64,000 nucleotides of DNA from Ashinkailepas kermadecensis (Eukaryota > Arthropoda > Thecostraca > Neolepadidae), in NCBI GenBank assembly GCA_034440615.1, contig JAOTOM010004579.1, positions 184,001 through 248,000 on the forward strand, given 5' to 3'. The notes beneath the pieces are model-generated. The model did not search any database. It saw nothing but the letters and a program-made list of their open reading frames with translations, and was not told the origin of the DNA. Position 1 is the first letter of the stretch. Each line of letters opens with the position of its first letter. The translations under genes and the position numbers were made by a program. This document shows, piece by piece, positions 10,301 to 22,300 of the stretch.

Positions 10301-13300
10301 TTGAAGGGCCTGATGCCGGCGCCCATATCGGCCGGCCTGCCGGCGTCTTTGGAGCCGGCCACAGGCGGCAATGCCAAACTGCAACGAGCCCAGGCCATCG
10401 AGATACCACTGTCCGGTGCGTACGAGTGGATCTTAACCAGTCACCGATTGTCGTCTTTCACTACACATGTCCAATCAATGGCGGTAGTCTTTCCCGTCCT
10501 GGAACAGCATAGTTAACCTCATTGATGTGACCTATGAAGTCACAGGTCATGAAAAGCACCGATTAAAAAAGCACAGCAGTGACTTTGCTTTGATTCCCAC
10601 AAGCAAGTCTAGTTTTGCTCAGAGATTATTGAAACAGGCACAAAACGAAAACTGTCGTTTTGTCTGCATCATAAAAATGGTGACAGTTGTCCTCAGTTAA
10701 ATGTCAAAGTGAGATCATATCAGGTAAAGCCAGATCAGGCCAGGGGAAATTACAAAGATTGTCATGAATCCTATAAGATTAATTATGAGGGTTAAATCAC
10801 CAGAGTGTACCATCCAATTTGCTCAGAACCTATTAGAACTTACAAAAAGCGAAATACGAACATGTGAGGTCAGCGCCAATAATGTGACATAGTATAACCT
10901 TTTTCGTTGAAACTGATGGATCACCTGAGTGTTACTTGGTTGATCATGCTGTTTGTGAAGTCAAAACCATTGCTGTTTATGTCAATGCAAATGCAACAGC
11001 TGCGTGATGTTTGAGCTGCGGCTCGCAATGTGCGAAAAGTCGTGCAGACACTTACTAGTAATGTCATATCTCCGTGACCTGACCTATCACAAACAATTTT
11101 TTTGCCGTCGAAATGTGTTCAATTGATCACTTGACATGTGTGTCAGGTGTGGTTATGCTCACGTGGACCGTTCAGCAACTATCGACACAAATTGGTGGGT
11201 GAGGGCGATTACGCCCCACCCTGGGCGATCGCTGGTTAACTTTTCCTGGTTGGCTGGTGTCGTTTTCCTCTACCAACAAACAGCAGAGCCACTGTTGTGC
11301 TTTCTGCTGCCCCTTGAGACATCACCCCTGTGGCTTGTGGCAGTGAGGGGAGGTGTTGCTGCTACATGACCAATGCGGTCGATGCGCCCTAAAGCGCGCC
11401 TCCGCCGCCCCCCCCACTACCCCCAGGGAGGTGGTGTCCTGCGACATCTGATCAAATCAGCCTCGACTGCTGACGTAGACAGCGCTCTGTCACCGGTCGC
11501 CCTGACGCGCATGTGCTCTACTGACGTTCAGACCACCAGTTGGACCGACAGCGCTCTGTCACCGGTCGCTCTGACGCGCTCTGCCACCGGTCGCCCTGAC
11601 GCGCATGCGCTCTGCTGACGTTCAGACCACAAGCTGGACCGGGGCATCTCGCGCGCCACCGACAACGTGCGTCTGGTGTCGGAGGCGCGCTCGTCGCTGG
11701 CGCGCCACAGTCTGGAGTCGGGCCCGACGAGCGGCCTCGGCGCGCCGCTCGAGCCGCCCGACCACACCTTCCTGCTGCCCGACACGGCGCAGTTCGAAGG
11801 TGCGCCGGCTGTCCATCGCACAGCGGCGACGCAATCGCCGTCCTGTGCATGCCTGGCAACATGAGAGGAACACTTTTGTAAAGCGCGTTAATTCATGATG
11901 CTGCGAGGAGTGAAGTGGGTACCTGGGATTCTCTTTCTGTTCCACATTGGGGATTTTCAACTCAGATGATCTTTTAAGATGAGTGGTAAGCATTTGTGGA
12001 TGCCATGTCCACCATGGTTGGATAATTACTACAAAACGTTGATATGGGAATGCGGTAGCTCATCTGCCAGTAGCTCATGAAATAGTAGCTTGGAAACGAA
12101 ATGAAACAGTAGCTTCGAAATGAAACTTCGAGACGAAACAGTAGCTTCGAATAACTAATTAGATTACTGATATTAAAATATCATGCTATATGGCAAGACA
12201 ATTATTAATGTTATATATGGACTATAATTGTCTTTTTTCCACCAATGACTATAAAGTTAGCATGATATCCAGGAAGGACTCTTCCAATTAAACTCAGGCC
12301 CATAATGCTGTAAGGTGGAACAATGTAGCCGCATATGGCATAAAATGCATGTACAAGTGACGTACAAGTGATATTTATTGCATGCAGCCCGGAGTCATCT
12401 TGGATGGCGTACCGAAACATGGTGCGAGAGGAACCTCAATCCCACGACCATTAAGTCATGGAAATGTACGCTTCAGTTTCGATGTTCGATTGCGGACTCC
12501 ACCGATAGGTGCATGGCTGACTTTAATGTTAGTTCTAATCTGTACTCGTGTGCGAGCAAGGGAAGAGGAATCGCTTCACGTTCTCATATTCTGCCCCTGG
12601 ATAAAAAGTTCAGCCGACACCTGGCATGGCAGGTTCGGTGCTTGTGCCATATCTGGACATCCATGATGCGTTCATTTATGGTTAGCAACCGTGCTGTTGA
12701 ATTCGGGTTGTGCGATCTTGAGGACAATAGCTCGTGATCATGGGGACACACTGCTTTTGGCATTAACTGATATCCCACACATTGTCTCGGTAAACATTTG
12801 GACTTGGTTTTTAAGTAATATATAGGATTTATTTTCCAGTGCATCCGTTCACGTTCGTTCATGTTTGTTTATGACATGTTCGGGGATCACCTTCACTCAA
12901 TTCTATGCAAGCATATATAGTTTTCAGGTTTCGGGAGGTGGTCAATGAGGAACACCACGAAGTGTGTGTGCCACCACGAACCAACCAGAAATCACTGCTT
13001 CCATTCTGAACACACACATGCACACACACACACACACAAATGGACATGCACATATACACACACATATGCAGGCACATACACATAAAGCCTTCAGTGTGAA
13101 ATGGACCTCTGCTTTGACTCTGTTTTTCGAGGAGGCACTCTGCATTTTTGTGAAATATCTCTTTTTTTGGGAGCGGTCTAGTCCACTGTGAAATTTCCCA
13201 CAGCTGGTTCGCCGCTTGAGATGGGCAGCTGCGTCTATTGTTCATTATTATTTAACTGATGGCTAATTTTGTGAATGCGCCACCAGTGCAAGACCCAAAA

Positions 13301-16300
13301 GACCAGTGCTGACATCCAGTACCCGCATATCGTGTCCTGGCAATCAGAGGCAATATCCAATCAGCAGTGTGTAGTGATGCTGTTACAAAGGACTGTGCCC
13401 ACGATGGAAGTGAAAAGTAATGGCATTGTATGTCACCATGAATCTCCAGAGTTTTGCTCAATTGCTTCATGAATGAGCGTTTATGTAGGTGCTTAACCCT
13501 TTCTCTTAACACTTAACCCTTAATGTAGGTCTTTCCGGTCAGGTCCTCACACCGTCTTGGGGGTTGATACAACCCCCCTCTAGTCTCCAAACTAAGCGTC
13601 GCACGAAAATGAAAGAGGTGTAATCGGAAAGTGCTGGACGAGTATGGCCAGAAACCACCCCTAAAATTGTATCCCCCAAAATGACGTCATTAGGGGTCTA
13701 TGTTTTCATCACTGACATCATGTTTTTGGCTCTGGGGAGTTCATTTTGGGGAGATTTGGAAAACAAAAAGTATTTGAATCAGTAAAGGAAGGCGAAATCG
13801 ACCATGACCCTAACAACTTTCACCATCGAAAAATCAAAATTGTATTTTTTCCAAATTTTGGGTTTCAATTTTCTTTAATTGTATTTTTTATAATGGGTAG
13901 AGAGAGCGGACCGCAAAACGTTGTTTGAAGTTAACGTGCTCTCATAAAAATGCTTACTTTAGCCAGAATCTTCGATTTTAGCCCTAATGGGCAAAGATGC
14001 AAAACTAATAAGTCGAAAAAAACGACAAAAATCCTGGTACGTTTTGTTTCATCCATAAAGATAAGCAAACGCTGAAAGTTTCATTAAAATATCTTTATCC
14101 GTTAAAGCTTGACAACTGGTTAAACTTTCCTGAAGGTGACCTCACTTGACCTTGAGTAACTCGTTGACCCTAGATGACTTTACCTCAAACTTTTTCACAC
14201 AACATGCCAAATTGATGTGGGGAAAAGGCATGCCAAATTTCGGCGCGCTGTCGCGCGCCGTTCATTCACTATCCACCGAAAACCTAAGGGGAAACATCAC
14301 CCCAGACGGGGCGGGTTAATGTATTGTGCATTCACCTTTGCTGTTGATGCTTCTGCTGCTAGACAGCAGTTGCTGGTGCTGTATTGTGAGAGCTGCCAAA
14401 CCACAGAGTGTTGTATGACATGATCTCATGGTGTGGACCCACGGGTCGTTACTGTCTTAGTGTCTCATTTTCTGACGACCATTCCGTGTGATGTGACGAC
14501 ATTGCAGAGGGGTTTCGCCGGTTTCTGGAGGATGACCTGCTGGATCAAGGCACCCTTGCGTCCCTAGAGCAAGCTGGCCGGCTCAACTGGTGGGCCGATG
14601 CGGGCATCTGCCCCAAACTCTGGCCGCTCGTTACATCGGGTGAGTGGGCGTGGCTGAAGCGTGGCTAGCGAGGTGGGGAGGTGTTGTTGGGTGGCTGAGG
14701 CGTGGCCGTCGAGATGGGGCGGCGTTGTTGGGTGGCTGAGGCGTGGCCGGCGAAGTGGGGTGGTGTTGTTGGATGGCTGAGGCGTCGCCAGCGAGGTGGG
14801 GCGGTGTTGTTGGGTGGCTGAGGTGTGGCCAGCGAGATGGGCGGTGTTGTTGGGTGGCTGAGGCGTGGCCGGCGAGATGGGGCGGTGTTGTTGGGTGGCT
14901 GAGGTGGGTGTGGTCAGCGAGATGGGCGGTGTTGTTGGGTGACTGAGGCGTCGCCAGCGAGGTGGGGCGGTGTTGTTGGGTGGCTAAGGCGTCGCCAGCG
15001 AGATGGGCGGTGTTGTTGGGTGGCTGAGGCGTCGCCAGCGAGATGGGCGGTATTGTTGGTTGGCTCAGGTGGGTGTGCCCAGCGAGGTGGGGCGGTGTTG
15101 TTGGGTGGCTGAGGCGTCGCCAGCGAGGTGGGGCGGTGTTGTTGGGTGGCTGAGGCGTCGCCAGCGAGATGGGCGGTGTTGTTGGGTGGCTGAGGCGTCG
15201 CCAGCGAGGTGGGGCGGTGTTGTTGGGTGGCTGAGGCGTCGCCAGCGAGATGGGCGGTATTGTTGGTTGGCTCAGGTGGGTGTGCCCAGCGAGGTGGGGC
15301 GGTGTTGTTGGGTGGCTGAGGCGTCGCCAGCGAGATGGGCGGTGTTGTTGGGTGGCTGAGGCGTGGCCAGCCAGAAGGGCCGACGCTGCTGCTAGCGATA
15401 GCCAGCGGCGTTGCTCAATGCATGCCAGCTGGCGGCGGCGGCCGGCCGTATTTGCTTATGTTAGGTCGTTCGCTATACATTGGCCATCGATGGCGCTTGT
15501 GCAGTTTCACAGTGATGTCACGCTTCTGGCAAACACGCTGCTCTGCAGGACAAGACACGGGCACCACGTGCTGGACGATGTGAGGTAGCTCGTGATGGGG
15601 TAGAGCTGAAAAGCTGTGTAGTTAAGCATACAGTTAATGTTAGAGTTGTGGAATCGAGTTGAAGCCGACCCTGCAGCTCAGTCGGCAGAGCGTGAGCCTT
15701 TCGTCTTCCCCATCTTGGCAAGGCAGGAGGATTCAAGCGTTCCTATTTAGCCCCTGGCTGTGAGAGTCGACTGCGCTGGTAACCGGCTCGCTGAGGTCGG
15801 GGTCGCCGAGTGGGAGCATTAACGGCGGAACTTCTGCTGTCAACCGGAATTACCCGGTCTGGTGGTGGGTTCACTGTATACGCAACAATTTATGCGTAGC
15901 GCGGGCCTGATCTAAAGCCACTCCGACACACATTCGGAACAAGTTTATGTTTTAATGCAATAGCGAGGGTGAAGTTGTCCCTCGCCCTCGCCCCAGCTCT
16001 GGACAGTCCAGACTCTAGCATCGGTCGTATGATGTATAATGACTAGAAACGTTTTCAGGATGAATTCTCCGGTCTTCGAGATCCTTCATTCACCGCTGAG
16101 TGCAGCGGGTATGGAATGTTGTGAAGTTGTTTGACATTGGCATTATCAACGCGGGGAACGACAGGACGTGTTCTCCAAAGTTCCAGAATTTTAACATTGC
16201 AATTATAGCATTACATGGAAAGGATCGACTTACGCGAAGCCGGTGGCCGCGCCAATTTTGTATGCACCGTTATTTTATAATGGTAAGAAGGTTTTGCACT

Positions 16301-19300
16301 TTCGTAATATTGTTAAGTAAATTTGCAGCCATTTATGCTGCTTTTTGTCTGGAACTAAGGCCAAATATTGCGAAGTTCTCTGCAGTTTCAAATTATTTTA
16401 GTTGAAATGTAATTGTAAGTTGCCGATTGTACACATTGCGTTAATGTCCACAACATCCGGTGACTACCGGGCACTAGTAATAGTATCCCGTGCGCACTAT
16501 GCCCCAATAATGACTGTGCTCCGTGCCCACCGTGTCCCGGTCCTGACTGTGCCCCGTGCCCACAGTACCCAGTCCTGACGATATTCCGTGCCCACCATGC
16601 GCAGTCCTGATGTCCCGTGCCAACCGTACCCAGTCCTGATGATGTCCCGTGCCAACCGTACCCAGCCCTGACGGTGTGCCGTGCCAACCGTACCCAGTCC
16701 TGATGTACCGTGCCCACCGTACCCGGTCCTGACGGTGTCACGTGCCCACCGTACCCGGTCCTGACGGTGTCACGTGCCCACCAGGTGACGGCAATTGTCT
16801 GCTACACGCTGCCAGCCTGGGCATGTGGGGCTTTCATGACCGGCTACTGACGCTGCGGAAGGCGCTGCGGCCCACCATGACGACCGGACCGCACGTGGCT
16901 GCGTTCCGACGCCGCTGGCGCTGGCAGGTGGCCCAACAAAACATAGAGGCCGGTCAGTGTGATGCAGCTCTGACGGATGCAGTCGGTAGCTTCGTAAAAT
17001 CAAACTCGGGCTCAGTCGTGCGCTCGATACGTCGAAATGTTTAAAGCACTTATAATTGAAAACCAATGATGTTTGTGAGGATAACTTGGCCTGCCCAAGT
17101 TAAGTTATAGGGCTTGGCCTGCGGCGGACCGGCGGCGCCTCAGACCCGAGCTCCGCGATCGGCCGGGGGGGGGGGCGGGACACGGGATCGGCCGGACACG
17201 GGGGGGGGGGTCAGGGGAACCACGGTCAGTCACCAACCGGTCACGTAAACACCCATCCCAGCGGGCAGCATTGTACAACGCCTACACGGACACGGGGGCG
17301 GGTTAGATCGAACCACGGTCAGCCACCAACCGGCCACGTAAACACCCAGCCCAGCGGGCAGCATTGTACAACGCCTACACGGACACGGGGGCGGGTTAGA
17401 TCGAACCACGGTCAGCCACCAACCGGCCACGTAAACACCCAGCCCAGCGGGCAGCATTGTACAACGCCTACACGGACACGGGGGCGGGTTAGATCGAACC
17501 ACGGTCAGCCACCAACCGGCCACGTAAACACCCAGCCCAGCGGGCAGCATTGTACAACGCCTACACGGACACGGGGGCGGGTTAGATCGAACCACGGTCA
17601 GCCACCAACCGGTCACGTAAACACCCAGCCCGGCGGGCAATAGTGTACAAAGCCTACACAGACACCAGCCCGTCTTGTCATCAGACAAAACACACAGCAT
17701 CCGTGCGTTGTTGCAACACCAACAGTTCAATTGTCATTTTGCATAGAGTGTTAATTTGACGACCGGGTAACCGTTCCAAGCCTCGTGTTTTGTGCTCCGT
17801 GTCGGTTAAGTCTCGTCGTGTAGTGCATATCACTGTAAGGCACTTAGAAATTGCAAGGTCAGTGATTTGTTCCCGGTTCTGGGATATACTGCACTAGTTT
17901 CGGATTGTCTGCCTCCTTTTTCGACCTATTGTGCTGTAGCATTGTTTTGTAAGCCTAAGCGGACCTATCGTCACACGCATGAACCTGTAGCCTCAATATG
18001 GATATTGCTGTGGTAGATTACCGTCTATATTGCTACATTGCTACTGCTGTGCATGGGACAGATGTGGATCGAAACCCATGTGGGGCGGTTTGTTCGCGTC
18101 GTTTCGACCTATGTTTAATCACACCCAGGTGACTTAGGTTGCGTGACACGATAAGTTTGCAGACTGCCGAAAACCATGCAGAAATGTGCAAGATGTGCAA
18201 TATCGTGTTTTGATTCCATTACAAAGAAGTTAACTTCATATTGCAAGTGTATCCGTCCTGTAGCCGCTGGGCGCACAGGATGTGATCCCGTCTCGGCCGC
18301 AGATCTGGTGTACTCTGAGGAGGAGTGGGAGAAGGAGTGGGTGGACGTGATCACGCTGTCGTCGAGCGATCCGCGCCACAACGGTATCGACAGCAACAGC
18401 CAGTGAGTCACCGAGCAACTCGTGGCCTAAACACGATCAATTTCTACTGAGCAGCACAAGCTAGAGAACTGCTCGCTGTACCTTTGTCACCAAATTATGC
18501 CGTGTGGAATATTTCCCAATCTTGGAGTTAAAAATGCGGACCTTCGACTGTCATCAGGGGCGTTCCATTGCCCTAACCTGATAATTGCCCTTGGATCTCA
18601 TGTCATTTCGTGTACTGTATCACTCCATGGACAATGGTGATGGTAAAAATAATAAAACAGCGCAGATGTTCTAGGCGTAAGCCCGAGCACCTTTGCGGCA
18701 CTAATGGAATGGAGACAATTAACAGATAGGGTGATTGCCATCCTATTTGTTACCCCAGCGATACATTTGTCGTGGAAATGGGTGGAGTATGCCACATACT
18801 AAATAAGAATTGACATACTTCCCAAAATATGTTTTAACATCGTGCTTCCATACGTATGTTTAAGCTGACTCTTCATGTCCAGTTTCTAGCAGCATTGTGT
18901 TTGTATCATATACATGCTCACTATTACGCATAGTGATAAACGCACACCTCTAAAGTTACTCCAAGTAAGATAATTACCTCTATGACTTGGTCTGTGTACA
19001 ATGCCAGTTCCTAATAAAGTAGATCTTGTTGCTCCCAGAAACAACGAGAAAAAAGTACGATTATCTTTTGTGTGATTGATAAGTGAGCTTTTGGGGTCGA
19101 GCTTGAGTTTAAATGAACTACGTACATTTCATATGAAATTGTTTTCATTGCGAAGTTCAACATCCTACCGTGTTGTTTTCGACAATGCACACCTAACGAA
19201 CAACCATTAATTTAACGCTGGGGCGGTACGCCAACACTGGAAACGTGCCGATCCTCCCATGGTCGGCCGAGCACAATGTTGAAATATTGCACCGTCCACC

Positions 19301-22300
19301 CATCGAGCTCCGCCACTGAGTCCCTGCTGGGTAGGTGGTTATGAGTTATGGGGGTGAAAGTACGTTGCTGTGGGGAAGAAACCACGTGTGGCAAGGATAG
19401 TCTGTGTGATATGTGCCAGCCTGGAAGTATCACATTTGTGAACACGTGAGGTGAAAGGAATGTCCGATTTTTAACGAACTGCTGGAATTCGGAATTACAG
19501 TGTGGAACGAATTGAGGTTCTGTCGGGATTGCACACGGAGGTGGCAGGAGGGAAATAACATGTTTGGCGTCTTCTGTGTGGTAGCGCAACGACCAGCAGA
19601 GCTGCTCAATTAAAGATGTTGGATCCGGAATAGGTGGGCATTTAGGGTAGAGGAATTGAGGCGTATTGGTCTGTGGAAGACCTGAGTTCCGTGTATCGCA
19701 TTAATGGTTTGCACCCCTGCACACAGTGCATTCTCTACCAATTGTGTCCTAAGCCAGTTCGTTTGCCTCCTTCCCCTGTACCTTACGAGAAGCGGCATTC
19801 CGTTTGACTTCCGGACCTTGTGTGCGACAGTGAAGGCGCGGCCGGCGTCGACCCGCTCTCCGTGTACGAGTCGTTGGAGGAGATCCACGTGCTCGTGCTT
19901 GCCCACATTCTTCGCAGGCCCATCATCGTGGTGGCGGATGTTACATTGAAGGTGAGGCGGCGCACGTGCTTCGCAGGTCCACATTCGTGCTGGCAGACTG
20001 GGTTGAAGGCGAGGTAGCCCATCGCATTCTGTTGCCGCATCGTATTCTGTGTCTAACGCAGTTGACACGCTGATCCCCTCAAGCAAAGATAAATGACTGG
20101 TAAATTCACCGAGATGTCGACTGCATCGGCACACTGCGTGCCTTTTCGCGTCCGTACCGGTTCGTCGTGGCGAACGGCAGCCGGGCGGTCTGAGCGGCAG
20201 CCAGGCTGTCTGAGCGGCAGCCAGGCGGTCTGAGCGGCAGCCAGGCGGTCTGAGCGGCAGCCAGGCGGTCTGAGCGGCAGCCAGGCTGTCTGAGCGGCAG
20301 CCAGGCGGTCTGAGCGGCAGCCAGGCGGTCTGAGCGGCAGCCAGGCGGTCTGAGCGGCAGCCAGGCGGTCTGAGCGGCAGCCAGGCGGTCTGAGCGGCAG
20401 CCAGGCGGTCTGAGCGGCAGCCAGGCGGTCTGAGCGGCAGCCAGGCTGTCTGAGCGGCAGCCAGGCTGTCTGAGCGGCAGCCAGGCGGTCTGAGCGGCAG
20501 CCAGGCTGTCTGAGCGGCAGCCAGGCGGTCTGAGCGGCAGCCAGGCGGTCTGAGCGGCAGCCAGGCGGTCTGAGCGGCAGCCAGGCGGTCTGAGCGGCAG
20601 CCAGGCGGTCTGACGGTCTGAGCGGCAGCCAGGCTGTCTGAGCGGCAGCCAGGCTGTCTGAGCGGCAGCCGGGCGGTCTGAGCGGCAGCCAGGCGTCTGA
20701 GCGGCAGCCAGGCGGTCTGAGCGGCAGCCAGGCGGTCTGAGCGGCAGCCGGGCGGTCTGAGCGGCAGCCAAGCTGTCTGAGCGGCAGCCAGGCGGTCTGA
20801 GCGGCAGCCAGGCGGTCTGAGCGGCAGCCAGGCGGTCTGAGCGGCAGCCAGGCGGTCTGAGCGGCAGCCAGGCGGTCTGAGCGGCAGCCAGGCTGTCTGA
20901 GCGGCAGCCAGGCGGTCTGAGCGGCAGCCAGGCGGTCTGAGCGGCAGCCAGGCGGTCTGAGTGGCAGCCAGGCGGTCTGAGCGGCAGCCAGGCGGTCTGA
21001 CGGTCTGAGCGGCAGCCAGGCGGTCTGAGCGGCAGCCAGGCTGTCTGAGCGGTAGCCAGGCGGTCTGAGCGGCAGTCAGGCGGTCTGAGCGGCAGTCAGG
21101 CGGTCTGAGCGGCAGCCAGGCGGTCTGACGGTCTGAGCGGCAGCCAGGCGGTCTGAGCGGCAGCCAGGCGGTCTGAGCGGCAGCCAGGCGGTCTGAGCGG
21201 CAGCCAGGCGGTCTGAGTGGCAGCCAGTCTGGTGTACAGCGGGGGCACGCGGCGGCGCTGACACGGCTGCCGTGTGCTGCGGCCAGGACGTGAACGGACA
21301 GCCGCTGGCGCCGATACCGTTCGGCGGCATCTACCTGCCGTTGGAGATCCCGCCGGCAGAGTGCCACCGCTCGCCGCTGGCGCTCACGTTCGACGCCGGC
21401 CACTTCTCGGCGCTGGTCGCCATGGCAACAGAGCCGGCCGCCGACGGCGCCGACACGGCCGCTGTCCGCACCGAGGCAGGTAAGGCGCACACCATCGACT
21501 GACGGTACGCGGTGCTGGATTCCGCATCGACAGGCGTTGCTCTGCGTAAGCAGACAATCACTTTGAACAATTTGAAATCGAAGCGCTCCAAATCTAATCA
21601 TTAGTGAAGTTGGATATGTAAGCCAATTCGAAGTGTTCACGTGCTTACATTCTGAAATTCGGTCCAAGTTTATCCCCATAATCGTTCGTGTTGCCTACGG
21701 TGGGTGCCGACATTGTGGTATTAATGTCGTGCCATTGTTAACAATTTATCGGTCAGTTGGGCATTGCTTTTGGTGGTTATTCCTTACGTTAATTCTTTCA
21801 CTGGTGATCCAGGTATCCGCTGTACCATCGACAGCGATGGTAGCTTGGGACTGACTTGCGGTGATACGCATCAGTTGTGGTCCATACCTGCACCCGTTTC
21901 CGCGGTGAGGCCAAACAGACATTTTCGCGTTGCCGATGTTTTCGCAATGACTTCACAATGTTTCAGCCACACCCCGATGTGTATTTCAGCGGCGATCCCG
22001 GTCACGGACGCAGATGGCGCGCTGCTACCTATCCAGTTTGTAGTGGACCCGGGCACGGAGGTGGCGTGGGGTCGCGACGAGACGGACCCGCTGGTGCGGG
22101 CGCGCCTCACGCTGCAGCCGCAGCATAAACTGAACTTGCTGCGCGAGTACTTGGACGTGGCCGAGCTGCCGGTGGACGGGTCGCCGCCGCCGCAGCGAGC
22201 CGCATCGGCCAGCAGCGGCGAGCGGCCGCGCCGGCCGGAACAGAACTTGCAGCTGCAGACGGTCGTCAGGCAAATGGGCAGCATCGGCAAGTCGATGGGC

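Noticed and set aside
12378..12737. Possible gene in OTUD7 intron 3 (119-residue frame)
   Set aside because: No recognisable domain, overlapping frames equally open, no splice or conservation evidence.
15664..15840. Functional tRNA gene
   Set aside because: A and B boxes are present but no closed acceptor stem or clean anticodon arm; a long non-tRNA body follows, as in SINEs. The same applies to 34128, 52436 and 56340.
17230..17730. 166-residue frame of 31-residue repeats
   Set aside because: 93-bp minisatellite whose period is a multiple of three; no start context, no homology.
19610..21679. 689-residue minus-strand open frame
   Set aside because: Almost entirely the translation of the 20-bp array in an OTUD7 intron, opposite to real exons; repeat rotation avoids stops.
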